64,000 nucleotides of DNA from an uncultured Bacteroidota bacterium (GCA_903834765.1 CAILKE010000023.1:1-64000), one strand, 5' to 3'. Positions 34,368 through 43,897 are shown, counted from the stretch's first letter. A program made the numbers and translations. The notes: a model not told the origin generated them from the letters alone.

Positions 34368-37112
34368 TTATTCTATAATTAATTTTTTAGTTACTTTTTG
34401 ATTTCCTAGGTTTAGTGTTACAAAATATATACCTGAACTTAATTGTTTAGAAGCGTTTATGTTATGTTTAATTAAGAGTCCCGCATTTACATTTAAGGCT
34501 GAAGTTTCAACCTGTCTGCCTAAAACGTCATTTACTGTAACAGTTGCTTTTGAATCTACAGGTGAGGTAAATTCAAGTGTAGTTGATTCAGAAGTAGGGT
34601 TTGGGTATAACGATAATCCTATGTTATTAGCAAAATCTTCTATACCAACAGTACCAGAAATATTAAACTGATCAAGGTAAAGGTGTTGAGAAACATCATA
34701 CGAATTTTGATACCAAAATCTAAATTTAACATCTCTTTTATTTGCAATTGGTGCAGCTAAAACAGCAGGTAAGTTTGTTAATGTTTTCCATTTACTCGCA
34801 TCCCAAGGAATATAGGGTGCAGTAGAGGTAACGCCGCTGTATGTTGCCATTAATGAATCAGAAGGGAAGTTGGTTGGCATATTTGTCCATGTTCCACCAC
34901 AGTCTGTTGAATATTGAAAGAATAATGATTTTAATGAACCAACGGCTCCTACTTTTCTAGGCGCACAATAATCTATACTGATTGAAATATTTGATACATT
35001 ATGAAAATTAAATAATGGCGACTCTAAAATGTCAATATTTTTTTCATGATAACCTCCGTCAAAGTTTGGAAGTACCATACTTTTGCTGGTGTTTTGAGAA
35101 CCTACATTACAACTTTGCCACTCAACACTTAAGTAATCTAAGCTTTTGCTTGACCAACCATTATTTAAACCGCCTTCAAAATCTTGAATGTATGGATAAC
35201 TTGGGTCGTTTGAGTTCCATGAATTATTTATAAAAGAAATAACTGATTTAGTATTTGTTCCGTAAGCATTTGTTACAGTTAATGAAACAGAAAAAGTACC
35301 GGGTGTGTTATATGTTACAGTTGGATTGGCGCTTGTTGATGTTGCTGGTGTTCCACCTTCAAATACCCAAGCATAACTTGTAGGAGCACTGTTATAAGAT
35401 GTACTATTAAACGTTACTGATTGCCCATTACAGCTCATTGTTTTATTTGAATAAAAATCAGCAATTGGCGCGCAAGGAGAAACTGTGGTTGTGCTATATG
35501 CAAACGTAGTATCATTTGGAGATACGGTTGTATTAATAGAAACAATTGTTTTGTTCCAAAAACCAACAGCCACTAAGTTAGCAGTATCAGATAAGTTATG
35601 TCTATCAGAAATAGTGGAGTTTGCAGTGTATCTTACTTTTGCAGTTTGACCTTGAGTAAACATTTTTGGACAAGATGAGTAATCCATAATGTTTTCAATA
35701 TTAGGTCTCACACTATCGCAACTTAATAATCTAACAGCAAATAAATAATCTTCAACTTCCCCACTTGTTATTGACATTAAAGGATCTGTTACAACTCCTT
35801 TGTTAGTAATTATTCTCATTCGATAATAACCCTTTAATCCACTAGGGATAATGATGGTTGAGGTAAATGTATTTGTACCAAGAACTGCTCTTATTGGAAC
35901 AAATACATCTTCTCCAGGATCAGAAAATAATCCATTATTATTTTTATCAAAATAAACACCTACCGAATTACTATCTGAATATGCAGCTAATGATTTGATG
36001 CTAATAGGTAAGTTTATTGAATTTGTATTATTATAGGCAAGTTCTAATGGATATGATTTTGTGAAATCAGAATAACCTCCTGCAAAGCCTTTTGCTGTTA
36101 TTGTTTTAGTTACAGCTACTCCTGTTCCAGATGGAACCGCTAATGTAGCATGTAGGGAGTTTTTTGATGTATTAGAAACAACCGAACCTAATGTTACATT
36201 TACAATTTCAGAGCTATCATTTAAGTTTAAAACGGAAGGGGTGAATGTTAAATTATTTACTTTCGGACAAGTACTGAAAAAGCCTGTTGTTCTTGGAGTA
36301 TCATAAATGTCGTCATTATCACAGTTTACGCCAGCATTGTTAGATCCACCAAATGTATGAGATAACCCAAACCAATGTCCAATTTCATGACTTAAGGAAC
36401 GAGCATTTAATCCGCTTAAAAAAGAGTAAGTATATACGATGGCATCAGAGCCTGTACTTGGAGACGTTCCAGGTAAATGCGTATAACCAACGACAGTTGT
36501 TCCTGGAGCAATGCCTGAGCCAATAATACCTTTAACGATATATATGTTTAAGTATTTAGATGGTATCCAAGAACCTGGAATTTCTGGGATTGAGTATTTG
36601 TAATGGTAAAGCGAATTATCTTGATCCCAAATTGTATTTGGATCATAATGATGTATGATACCACTGGTGCAATTTCCATTCGGATCTTTTTGAGCTAACT
36701 GAAATTGTATCTTAGAATTTAAATAAAGGGGTTTGAATAAAGGATCGATAGTATTTGTATCAGAACCAAGTCGAGCATAATCACTATTAACTTGTGCTAA
36801 TGCAGCCACACAAGCCGCATCCGATATGTTTTCAGGCCCATTTGTATGTAAAATATGAAATACGACTGGGATAGTAAATGTGTAAGATGCTGATAAGGAG
36901 CCTGTTTTTTGAGTGGAAAGACCATTCAAATGATTAAGAAAATCAGCCTCTGTCTGTTGGGTGATATCTTGTAATTTTTTAGAATAACCAGGAATTGTTT
37001 TCGAGTAATATTCCTGCATTTGATAAGTATTACACGGCTGAATGTTTTGTGCATGGATTGCCTCATGCCCTATAAATAGAAGGGTAATGGCTGTGGTAAT
37101 GATTTTTTTCAT
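34368..37112 (-). CDS. Secreted M43-type metalloprotease with GEVEDY, PKD and T9SS type A domains
   Basis: I start at the internal ATG 37110-37112, where the signal peptide KKIITTAITLLFIGHEAIHAQ begins; an earlier ATG adds ten polar residues. The 914-residue product has a propeptide-like region and then a pappalysin/M43 domain with the zinc site HEIGHWFGLSHTF and the Met-turn region (NIMDYSSC). A GEVEDY domain, a PKD domain (PTSYAWVFEGGTPATS), a sandwich domain and a C-terminal T9SS type A sorting domain (YPNPTSESTTLEF ... SGIYFVTLNLGNQKVTKKLIIE) follow. It should be exported through the type IX system and act on extracellular proteins. It is flanked by two paralogous small proteins and has its own terminator. 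Confidence 0.9.
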   Translation of the reverse strand: MKKIITTAITLLFIGHEAIHAQNIQPCNTYQMQEYYSKTIPGYSKKLQDITQQTEADFLNHLNGLSTQKTGSLSASYTFTIPVVFHILHTNGPENISDAACVAALAQVNSDYARLGSDTNTIDPLFKPLYLNSKIQFQLAQKDPNGNCTSGIIHHYDPNTIWDQDNSLYHYKYSIPEIPGSWIPSKYLNIYIVKGIIGSGIAPGTTVVGYTHLPGTSPSTGSDAIVYTYSFLSGLNARSLSHEIGHWFGLSHTFGGSNNAGVNCDNDDIYDTPRTTGFFSTCPKVNNLTFTPSVLNLNDSSEIVNVTLGSVVSNTSKNSLHATLAVPSGTGVAVTKTITAKGFAGGYSDFTKSYPLELAYNNTNSINLPISIKSLAAYSDSNSVGVYFDKNNNGLFSDPGEDVFVPIRAVLGTNTFTSTIIIPSGLKGYYRMRIITNKGVVTDPLMSITSGEVEDYLFAVRLLSCDSVRPNIENIMDYSSCPKMFTQGQTAKVRYTANSTISDRHNLSDTANLVAVGFWNKTIVSINTTVSPNDTTFAYSTTTVSPCAPIADFYSNKTMSCNGQSVTFNSTSYNSAPTSYAWVFEGGTPATSTSANPTVTYNTPGTFSVSLTVTNAYGTNTKSVISFINNSWNSNDPSYPYIQDFEGGLNNGWSSKSLDYLSVEWQSCNVGSQNTSKSMVLPNFDGGYHEKNIDILESPLFNFHNVSNISISIDYCAPRKVGAVGSLKSLFFQYSTDCGGTWTNMPTNFPSDSLMATYSGVTSTAPYIPWDASKWKTLTNLPAVLAAPIANKRDVKFRFWYQNSYDVSQHLYLDQFNISGTVGIEDFANNIGLSLYPNPTSESTTLEFTSPVDSKATVTVNDVLGRQVETSALNVNAGLLIKHNINASKQLSSGIYFVTLNLGNQKVTKKLIIE

Positions 37113-37428
37113 GTTGTGTGTTGTTATTTTTTTATCTTTCATATAAACTATTCATATTTTATATTGAGTATTAATGAGTAGTCTATATTTTTATTTGTAA
37201 ATAGTGTAACCCTAATAAAAAGGCTAGTTAATTAAACATACTGTTTAAAACATTCCAACTTTTTGAAACAATAAAATAAATAGGACATATTTATTTCTTC
37301 TAAATTTAACTACTAGCCTTTTGTATCAGAATATGTATGTAAATACAATGGATTTACAAATATTAGTTAGGGTAATAGACTATTATTAGATTAACTACTA
37401 ATAATAGAAATTTGAATAAGATGCTTGA

Positions 37429-37959
37429 TTAACAATTGGGTGGAGGAGTTTCCAGTGTTTGATATCCTTGTTGAATGATGTAATTATATGAATGATATGT
37501 TGAATTTAGTGAACTGCTATTTATTAGAACAGGAGTTACCGATTTAGTTTCTATAAAATTTAAACTTAAAAATTGTTTTAATAAATTTAAAGGAGAGTTA
37601 GATGAAGTATTGTTTTTTTCTTGTGTATTAGCGTAAACCATCTTGTAATCTTGTTCTTTGCTGTCAGAAATAGCTTTAATTGAAACCTTACCCCTTGTGC
37701 ATTCTATCGATACAATATCATATAAGGTTCCTTTATAAATAATTTCTTTATTGCCATCTTCCCAGCTGATATTTTTATTGTTTGCATATAATTCACTGGG
37801 ATTGATGTGAATGATATCAATAACACTACTGGTATTATTTTGTATTTGAGACTGAAGATTTGTTTTGTACTGATTTAAAAAGAGACTAAATAAACCGAAA
37901 TTTCCAACAGAAATTAGCACAACTAAGGCTGTTATTAATATGATGGAATTTTTTTTCAT
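37429..37959 (-). CDS. Membrane-anchored protein with C-terminal PPP, paralogue 2
   Basis: I start at the ATG 37957-37959, directly before the hydrophobic segment SIILITALVVLISVGNFGLF. This gives 176 residues, matching paralogue 1 (177). Shared blocks are ISWEDGNKEIIYKGTLYDIVSI, the helix LLKQFLSLNFI and the C-terminus LETPPPNC. The last residue is Cys here, in place of LFI. A function is not known. It lies 316 bp upstream of the metalloprotease, all on the minus strand, so the order is paralogue, protease, paralogue, TonB receptor. Confidence 0.75.
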   Translation of the reverse strand: MKKNSIILITALVVLISVGNFGLFSLFLNQYKTNLQSQIQNNTSSVIDIIHINPSELYANNKNISWEDGNKEIIYKGTLYDIVSIECTRGKVSIKAISDSKEQDYKMVYANTQEKNNTSSNSPLNLLKQFLSLNFIETKSVTPVLINSSSLNSTYHSYNYIIQQGYQTLETPPPNC

Positions 37960-38161
37960 TGTAACAAATGTAATACAAGCTTTTAAAAAAACAAAATGAT
38001 AATACATCTTTCAAACAAATATAGTGATTTTAAAATCGGAAAATCACTCTAGTTTATTAACTGGTAAGTTTTTTGTAATAAGTGGTGAGTTTTAGCGCAT
38101 AAGTGGTCAGATTAATCACACTGTTTATGCAATCGTGAATTTTAGTTTTAATAAAACTAGA

Positions 38162-38572
38162 TTAGTAATGATCTTTTTGGATTAGGCTTTTTTCTAATAA
38201 ACCTTTTTTCTTACTGAAAAATAATAAGCCCATTGCGCAACCAAAGGAGTTTGCAATAAAATCAAGCCAATCGCCACTACGCTGACTAAATATTGTTGCT
38301 TGCATAATTTCTAAAGAACCACCATATGCAATGCAAAGAAGAATCGTAATTGAGATTGATAGATTTGTTAGTTGATAATGATAATATAAAAAAATCAACC
38401 ATAAGCAAGATAATACAAAAAAAATGGAAGCATGTACAAATTTGTCAAAACTCAGTAATTCGAGCCAAGAGGTTGTTGGGATAAATCTACCAGGTGTGCA
38501 ACATAAAATAAATATAATAATGGTCCAACAGAGGGCGGCAATTAAGTTATATGTTGATAATATTTTTAGCAT
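38162..38572 (-). CDS. VanZ-like membrane protein
   Basis: A 136-residue protein with four hydrophobic segments and the VanZ-like pattern: TPGRFIPTTSWLELLSFDKFVHASIFFVLSCLW, then SLEIMQATIFSQRSGDWLDFIANSFGCAMG. I choose the ATG at 38570-38572. The frame is open further upstream to 38614, but that extension runs through the terminator hairpin of gcvH. VanZ-like proteins are inner-membrane proteins without a settled function; VanZ itself gives low-level teicoplanin resistance. It is downstream of gcvH on the same strand but separated by the terminator. Confidence 0.82.
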   Translation of the reverse strand: MLKILSTYNLIAALCWTIIIFILCCTPGRFIPTTSWLELLSFDKFVHASIFFVLSCLWLIFLYYHYQLTNLSISITILLCIAYGGSLEIMQATIFSQRSGDWLDFIANSFGCAMGLLFFSKKKGLLEKSLIQKDHY

Positions 38573-38602
38573 AAAAAAAACCTTCCGCCTAGGAAGAAGG
38601 TT
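38573..38602 (-). terminator. Intrinsic terminator of gcvH, abutting the VanZ-like start
   Basis: Arms AACCTTC (38579-38585) and GAAGGTT (38596-38602), followed on the minus strand by eight T (38573-38580). The T run ends at the base before the VanZ-like ATG, so that gene's leader is the terminator itself; read-through would be needed unless it has another promoter. Confidence 0.75.
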
Positions 38603-38620
38603 ATATCTTATCAATATAAA

Positions 38621-39001
38621 TTAAGCTCCAATTAATGTTTTATAAGCATCACATGATAATAATTCAGCTACTTCAGCAACATTATCAATCGATATTTTTA
38701 TCATCCAACCTTTTCCATAAGGGTCAGTATTAACTGATTCAGGAGCAGAGTCAATGTCCTTATTCATTTCCAATACTTTTCCTGTTAAAGGCATAAATAA
38801 ATCAGATACAGTTTTAACAGCTTCTACAGTTCCAAAGATCTCTTCTTTCGCTACCGTTTCGCCAACAGTAGTAATATCAACGTAAACGATATCGCCTAAC
38901 TCTTTTTGAGCAAAATCAGTAATACCAATTGTTGCGTTGTTTCCTTCTACACGAATCCATTCGTGATCTTTTGTGTATTTTAAATCTGCAGGGAAGTTCA
39001 T
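38621..39001 (-). CDS. gcvH: Glycine cleavage system H protein
   Basis: I start at the ATG 38999-39001 ([15 protein letters not shown]), giving 126 residues, the normal GcvH length. A longer frame to 39034 would include the likely -7 promoter element. The lipoyl-lysine is Lys63 in [16 protein letters not shown], and [11 protein letters not shown] is near the C-terminus. GcvH carries the aminomethyl intermediate between the P, T and L proteins of the glycine cleavage complex; none of these is in the window. It ends with its own terminator. Confidence 0.95.
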   Translation of the reverse strand: MNFPADLKYTKDHEWIRVEGNNATIGITDFAQKELGDIVYVDITTVGETVAKEEIFGTVEAVKTVSDLFMPLTGKVLEMNKDIDSAPESVNTDPYGKGWMIKISIDNVAEVAELLSCDAYKTLIGA

Positions 39002-39031
39002 AGCTATTAGTTGTTTTTTATTTTTAAGGTA

Positions 39032-39039
39032 CAAATATA
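39032..39039 (-). promoter_or_regulatory. Candidate -7 element of gcvH
   Basis: The minus strand reads TATATTTG (TAnnTTTG), 30 bp before the ATG at 39001. It supports the shorter GcvH start. No TTTG at the expected distance upstream. Confidence 0.45.
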
Positions 39040-39170
39040 TAGGATTAAATTAATTTTTAAGAAAAAAATAAGGTAATCAAATAAATAGGGTAAAATCTTT
39101 TAAAACTCTATTTGTATATATGCTTTTAGGGTTTTAGATTTACCGACTTATTAATCTTAAATTAACCTCT

Positions 39171-40082
39171 ATGAAAAATATAACCGTAATAGGAAGTGGT
39201 ACTATGGGAAATGGTATTGCTCATACATTTGCGCAATTTGGCTTTGCAGTTAGCTTAGTTGATATTAGCGAAACTGCTTTGCAAAAAGCATTAGCAACAA
39301 TTGCTAAAAATATTGATAGGCAAATTGCTAAGGGAACTGTTACTGAAGCTGATAAAGCATCAACTTTGGCTAATATTAAAACGTTTACAAAAATTGAGGA
39401 AGGAGCTGCTCAAGCTGATTTAGTGGTTGAAGCCGCAAGTGAAAATGTGAATGTGAAATTATCTATTTTTAAGCAACTAGATGAGATTTGCCCGCCAAAT
39501 ACCATATTAGCAAGTAATACCTCTTCTATATCCATTACTCAAATTGCAGCCGTTACAAAACGTGCAGATAAAGTAATTGGTATGCATTTTATGAATCCGG
39601 TGCCTGTAATGAAGTTAATTGAAGTTATTCGTGGATATTCTACAAGTAACGAGGTATGTGCTTTGATTATGGAATTGTCGAAAAAATTAAATAAAATACC
39701 AACAGAAGTTAATGATTATCCTGGCTTTGTTGCAAACAAAATTTTAATGCCAATGATAAATGAAGCTATTATTACTTTATATGAAGGTGTAGCTGGCGTT
39801 GAAGAAATAGATACAGTAATGAAATTAGGAATGGCTCATCCTATGGGACCTTTACAATTAGCTGATTTTATTGGCTTAGATGTTTGTTTAAATATTTTAC
39901 GTGTGTTACAAGATGGATTTGGTAATCCTAAATATGCACCATGCCCATTATTAGTAAATATGGTAATGGCTGGACATTTAGGTGCGAAAACAGGAAAAGG
40001 ATTTTATGACTATTCGGCTGGTACTAAAGAGTTAATCGTTGCTGATCGTTTTAAGAAGCAAGGTGTTGCAGTAATATCTTAA
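39171..40082 (+). CDS. 3-hydroxybutyryl-CoA dehydrogenase
   Basis: A 303-residue enzyme with the NAD-binding Rossmann motif VIGSGTMGNGIAHTFAQFG at the N-terminus, the catalytic His in MHFMNPVPVMKLIEVI, and a C-terminal 3HCDH domain (DYPGFVANKILMPMINEAI ... HPMGPLQLADFIGLDV ... GKGFYDY). It interconverts 3-hydroxyacyl-CoA and 3-oxoacyl-CoA, in beta-oxidation or butyrate metabolism. Its size is that of single-domain Hbd/PaaH enzymes. Two unrelated small genes follow on the same strand. Confidence 0.93.
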   Translation: MKNITVIGSGTMGNGIAHTFAQFGFAVSLVDISETALQKALATIAKNIDRQIAKGTVTEADKASTLANIKTFTKIEEGAAQADLVVEAASENVNVKLSIFKQLDEICPPNTILASNTSSISITQIAAVTKRADKVIGMHFMNPVPVMKLIEVIRGYSTSNEVCALIMELSKKLNKIPTEVNDYPGFVANKILMPMINEAIITLYEGVAGVEEIDTVMKLGMAHPMGPLQLADFIGLDVCLNILRVLQDGFGNPKYAPCPLLVNMVMAGHLGAKTGKGFYDYSAGTKELIVADRFKKQGVAVIS

Positions 40083-40098
40083 TCTAATAAACCCATAA

Positions 40099-40554
40099 AT
40101 GCCTGAATCTGCCAAATTTCCTATCGAATTCCCTCCAATAAAAAGCGCAGGAGTGTATTATTTTAATACATCTTCGGGCTTACGTTATGAGGTACGTTTT
40201 GGCAGAAGACAAGATAATATTCTTCATTCTACGATTGTATTTGGTGTAATTAACGATGAGTTTGAAGGAGAAGAATACGTTACAACAAATAGAGGAGAAG
40301 TTTATCGCGTTATGAACACAATTGTGATGATTGTGAAAGATTTTATGGAGCAGCATCAAAAAGTAAATATTTATGAATTTAATGCAATTGATAGGGATGA
40401 CGAAGAAGAGCATTCGTCGAAACAAGTGCAAAAAAATAAAATAAAAGGCAATTCAAGATTAAAATTATATAAGCGATATTTGCCTAAGATTTTTGAAAAC
40501 GAATGGAACTTTAATTTTGATGGTAATAACGCCATTGTATCAAAGAAGAATTAG
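40099..40554 (+). CDS. Conserved hypothetical protein (151 aa)
   Basis: I do not recognise the family. The N-terminal half is beta-rich (AGVYYFNTSSGLRYEVRFGR ... STIVFGVIND) and is followed by a helix (EVYRVMNTIVMIVKDFMEQH), an acidic linker and a basic C-terminal block (LKLYKRYLPKIFENEW). No signal peptide or membrane segment. The conserved-looking RYEVRFGRRQDN and YKRYLPKIFE suggest a small nucleic-acid or protein-binding domain, but this is a guess. It starts 16 bp after the dehydrogenase gene. Confidence 0.65.
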   Translation: MPESAKFPIEFPPIKSAGVYYFNTSSGLRYEVRFGRRQDNILHSTIVFGVINDEFEGEEYVTTNRGEVYRVMNTIVMIVKDFMEQHQKVNIYEFNAIDRDDEEEHSSKQVQKNKIKGNSRLKLYKRYLPKIFENEWNFNFDGNNAIVSKKN

Positions 40555-40624
40555 TTAGTGTGTTATTTTGAAATTGTATTAATCTAAAAAACTATAAATC
40601 TCATCATATTATCAAATTAATAAA

Positions 40625-41320
40625 ATGGCAGTATATAAATTTAAAATAGTTGTTGAAGACAACGAAGATATTTACAGAGAAATAGAAATTTTATCTGGAC
40701 AAACATTCGACGATTTTCATGCTTGTATACAAGAAGCTTTTGCTTTTGATAGCAAGCATGCAGCAGCCTTTTTTGTGAGCGATGATTATTGGCGCAAAGA
40801 CCAAGAAATTACCTTACGCAAAGAAGATTTAGAGTTAGATGCAGATGAAATTAGATTAGGGGTTTCTCCTAAAAAATTAATGTCGGCAACCAAAATTGCT
40901 AAATACATTGATAGCCCTCGTCAACGTTTTGTATATGTGTTTGATCCTGCTGTAAAATGGACCTTTTGCATAGAGCTTATGAAAATTTTGCCCGACAATC
41001 CCAAAGGCAAATACCCAAGTTGTGTGCGTTCCATAGGAAAATCACCAAGACAATATAAGCAAACCATTATGGCTGAAGGAGAAATGAGTTCTGATGTGGC
41101 AATGGCTACCATGCTTAATGATCCTGAACTAGATGAAAGCGAAATATATAAGGCAATAAAGAATGATACAAATGGAATAGATGAAGGAGATTTAAATCAT
41201 TTAGAAGGTGAAGAGGGTGAAGAAGTTGAAGAGATTGAGGAAGAAGACGAATTGCTTGATGAAGATGAGATGGATGAGGGCAAAGGTGATTACGGAATAG
41301 AACAAAGTGATGAGGATTAA
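40625..41320 (+). CDS. pRiA4b ORF-3-like protein with acidic tail
   Basis: A 231-residue protein. The first 150 residues resemble the pRiA4b ORF-3-like (IS1096 passenger-like) domain: YKFKIVVEDNEDIYREIEI, DDFHACIQEAFAFDSKHAAAFFVSDDYW and a tyrosine-rich strand RFVYVFDP. The last 60 residues are very acidic (EGEEGEEVEEIEEEDE), probably disordered. The fold is ubiquitin-like in related proteins and no activity is established. The position between a hydroxyacyl-CoA dehydrogenase and GAPDH gives no clue. It is not associated with any transposase here. Confidence 0.75.
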   Translation: MAVYKFKIVVEDNEDIYREIEILSGQTFDDFHACIQEAFAFDSKHAAAFFVSDDYWRKDQEITLRKEDLELDADEIRLGVSPKKLMSATKIAKYIDSPRQRFVYVFDPAVKWTFCIELMKILPDNPKGKYPSCVRSIGKSPRQYKQTIMAEGEMSSDVAMATMLNDPELDESEIYKAIKNDTNGIDEGDLNHLEGEEGEEVEEIEEEDELLDEDEMDEGKGDYGIEQSDED

Positions 41321-41408
41321 CGTATTATTTATTTTTTAATACCGAAGGATTGTAGAATTGCTTCGAATAACTAAAAACTAATTTCAAAAAACAAAAAACA
41401 GAAAACAA

Positions 41409-42866
41409 ATGGAAAAAGTAAAAAACACAGATTATCAAACTCAATTAAATGATTGGATCGAGCAAGAGAAAGCAGCTATTGACTTAATAGGAACGATTGG
41501 TAAATTATGGTTTGAAAAATCAATTGAATTGATTTTATTTAGAAATCAGTTAGTAGATAGAAGTGTGAGTGAAATTATGAACTTACATTTATATGCTAAA
41601 AACATTGTTAAGAAAACAATCTCTGTTCAAGATACTTTAGCCATAGCTCAAGAAATTAATCTATTGGATGTTTGTCCATCTCGCGTGGATATTGGAAAAT
41701 TAGCGTTTGAATTTCTTCAAGAAAAAGATAAACATGCATCAGTAACGGATTTTTTAAAACATAAGTTAGTTGATTTAATTGGAACAAAATCTACGATTAC
41801 CCCAAAAGATGTTGTATTGTATGGTTTCGGACGCATTGGTCGTTTAGCTGCTCGCGAGTTAATTTCTCAAGCAGGTAAAGGCGAGCAATTACGTTTACGT
41901 GCTATTGTTACTCGTGGAAATAGCGCCGATGATATTACCAAGCGTGCTGATTTATTAAGAACAGATTCAGTGCATGGAAATTTTCCAGGAACTGTTATCG
42001 AAGATTTAGAAAATAAGGCCTTAATCATTAATGGTCATACTGTTCACATGATTGATGCTAAAAATCCAGAAGATGTTGATTATACAGCTTATGGAATCAA
42101 TAACGCGTTGTTGATTGACAACACGGGTGTTTTTAGAGATGACGTAGAATTAAGCCGTCACTTAAAAGCAAAAGGAATTGATAAGGTATTATTAACAGCT
42201 CCAGCAAAAGGTAATGTGCCTAATGTGGTTCATGGTGTAAATCACGAAACGGTTGATGTAAAAACTCAACAAATATTTTCGGCAGCGTCTTGTACAACAA
42301 ATGCAATCATGCCAATACTATATGTAATTGATAAAGAATTAGGTATCGAAAAAGGACATATAGAAACGGTTCACTCTTATACCAATGATCAAAACTTATT
42401 AGATAACTATCATAAAAAATACCGTCGTGGACGCTCTGCAGCTTTAAACATGGTAATTACGGAGACAGGTGCTGAAAGTGCTTTGAAAAAAGTATTGCCA
42501 CACTTAGCAGGTAAATTTACAGCGAACTCGGTACGAGTACCAACACCTAATGTATCGTTAGCTATTCTTAATTTAAATATTAAGAAAGAAGTAACGCGTG
42601 ATGAGGTAAATGAAATCATTCGTAACTACGCTTTAAACGGTGCTTTGGTTGAGCAAATACAATACGCATTTAGTAACGAATTGGTTTCAACGGATATTGT
42701 TGGTAATCCTTGTCCATCTGTATTTGATAGTAATGCAACAATTATTTCTCCCGATAAAAAAAGTATAGTATTATATGTATGGTATGATAATGAATATGGA
42801 TATACTCGTCAGGTGATTCGTTTCTCGAAACACATTTCGGAAGTACGACGCGCTATTTATTACTAA
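41409..42866 (+). CDS. Glyceraldehyde-3-phosphate dehydrogenase, long form
   Basis: A 485-residue GAPDH with an extra N-terminal region of about 130 residues (helical, ending near KDVVLYGFGRIGRLAAREL, the Rossmann motif). The active-site Cys295 is in SAASCTTNAIMP, and the C-terminal part has NDQNLLDNYHKKYRRGRSAALNM and WYDNEYGYTRQVIRF. It interconverts glyceraldehyde-3-phosphate and 1,3-bisphosphoglycerate. Long forms of this kind occur in Bacteroidota beside the standard enzyme and may serve gluconeogenesis; that is inference. It is a single gene with its own terminator. Confidence 0.93.
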   Translation: MEKVKNTDYQTQLNDWIEQEKAAIDLIGTIGKLWFEKSIELILFRNQLVDRSVSEIMNLHLYAKNIVKKTISVQDTLAIAQEINLLDVCPSRVDIGKLAFEFLQEKDKHASVTDFLKHKLVDLIGTKSTITPKDVVLYGFGRIGRLAARELISQAGKGEQLRLRAIVTRGNSADDITKRADLLRTDSVHGNFPGTVIEDLENKALIINGHTVHMIDAKNPEDVDYTAYGINNALLIDNTGVFRDDVELSRHLKAKGIDKVLLTAPAKGNVPNVVHGVNHETVDVKTQQIFSAASCTTNAIMPILYVIDKELGIEKGHIETVHSYTNDQNLLDNYHKKYRRGRSAALNMVITETGAESALKKVLPHLAGKFTANSVRVPTPNVSLAILNLNIKKEVTRDEVNEIIRNYALNGALVEQIQYAFSNELVSTDIVGNPCPSVFDSNATIISPDKKSIVLYVWYDNEYGYTRQVIRFSKHISEVRRAIYY

Positions 42867-42881
42867 GCCTTCATCCCATAA

Positions 42882-42919
42882 AAAAAATCCCTCTCCAAGA
42901 AATTGCAGAGGGATTTTTT
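42882..42919 (+). terminator. Intrinsic terminator of the GAPDH gene
   Basis: Perfect 13-bp arms 42882-42894 and 42907-42919 (AAAAAATCCCTCT and its complement) with a 12-nt loop and a T run at the end. It begins 16 bp past the stop. Confidence 0.88.
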
Positions 42920-42986
42920 ATTTTCACTTTTTAAAATTTACCCTCCTTAGCTATAAAGGTTTGTGTACGATCAATTAGTGAAAAAA

Positions 42987-43021
42987 AACACATGTCATTA
43001 ATAAAAGTTGAACCATGTGTT
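42987..43021. other. 8-bp inverted repeat AACACATG ... CATGTGTT
   Basis: Exact arms at 42987-42994 and 43014-43021, 19 bp apart, in the 277-bp spacer before the collagen-like lipoprotein gene. Possibly an operator; no further support. Confidence 0.25.
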
Positions 43022-43108
43022 ATCTTAATATAATTATAACTTTTCCAGTAAGTAATTCAATCACTCTTGGATGTGATTATGGGCATTAGTAGTATAGGTT
43101 CACTGATT

Positions 43109-43116
43109 TACTTTTG
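43109..43116 (+). promoter_or_regulatory. Candidate -7 element of the lipoprotein gene
   Basis: TACTTTTG matches TAnnTTTG and lies 27 bp before the ATG at 43144. The matching TTTG 19-21 bp upstream is missing. Confidence 0.45.
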
Positions 43117-43143
43117 TACCCGTAACTAATAAAATATAAAAAA

Positions 43144-43656
43144 ATGAAAACAAAAATTTTGATTGCTGTCGTTGCTGTATTTGCCATGGCAGTTTCTTGT
43201 AAAAAAGGTGATACAGGTCCTGCCGGATCTGCTGGAACAAATGGATCTAACGGATCTAACGGTAATGCAAATGTTAAGGCATTTTATTTCGGAAAAGATT
43301 CTATTTTGTCTACTCGAACTGCATTGGTATTTAGTCTTCCTTCATCCGTGACTTCTAATATGATTGATTCAAGTATAGTTTTGGTATACCATAGCACATC
43401 TGGGTTATGGTTTGCGTCTCCAGGATTTGGAATCAATGCCTTGTATCAAATAAGGGTATATGTAGATAATACCAGTGATGTATATTTAAAAGCATTAAAT
43501 CCAGATGGTACTACGTACTCAGGAGTTAAAACTATTTTTGATAAAGTTAAAGTGATAGTTGTCCCTTCTTCCGATTTTTCTGGATTCAGAAAAAAACAAG
43601 TTGATTTTAATGATTATAAAGCAACGATGAAGTACTTTGGTTTATCTGAAAATTAA
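43144..43656 (+). CDS. Lipoprotein with short collagen-like segment
   Basis: A 170-residue protein with a lipoprotein signal peptide (ILIAVVAVFAMAVSC, lipobox Cys19). A glycine-repeat linker (GDTGPAGSAGTNGSNG, collagen-like Gly-x-y triplets at about residues 22-40) and a beta-rich domain of about 125 residues follow. The domain includes LYQIRVYVDNTSDVYLKA. Similar short lipoproteins with a Gly-x-y hinge occur in Bacteroidota, with no known role. A weak promoter element precedes it and a GC-rich hairpin lies about 140 bp after the stop. Confidence 0.75.
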   Translation: MKTKILIAVVAVFAMAVSCKKGDTGPAGSAGTNGSNGSNGNANVKAFYFGKDSILSTRTALVFSLPSSVTSNMIDSSIVLVYHSTSGLWFASPGFGINALYQIRVYVDNTSDVYLKALNPDGTTYSGVKTIFDKVKVIVVPSSDFSGFRKKQVDFNDYKATMKYFGLSEN

Positions 43657-43795
43657 AATGTAATTCTTATTTTATAAGTTAAGTGAATAAGACAAGCTCG
43701 ATATAGCAGATTGCAAAAAATATTCTGTTGATTGTCGTAAATGTCAATAGACTTGTAAAGAGAATTATTATAGTTAATCAACATATTAACCGATT

Positions 43796-43836
43796 ACAAA
43801 GGGGAAACTAGTATTTAGTGGCCCCTTTGTATTTTT
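43796..43836 (+). terminator. Intrinsic terminator after the lipoprotein gene
   Basis: Arms ACAAAGGGG (43796-43804) and CCCCTTTGT (43822-43830) with a 17-nt loop, followed by ATTTTTT. It lies 140 bp past the lipoprotein stop and could also stop transcription from the convergent gene. Confidence 0.7.
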
Positions 43837-43897
43837 TATAACAAACGGTAGAAGTAGATTTTTTATATTAAAGTATTAAAGCAATATTCTTATGGAA

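Noticed and set aside
38573-38614. Longer VanZ-like protein starting at 38614
   Set aside because: The extra codons consist of the gcvH terminator stem and its T run; the ATG at 38572 directly precedes the first hydrophobic segment.
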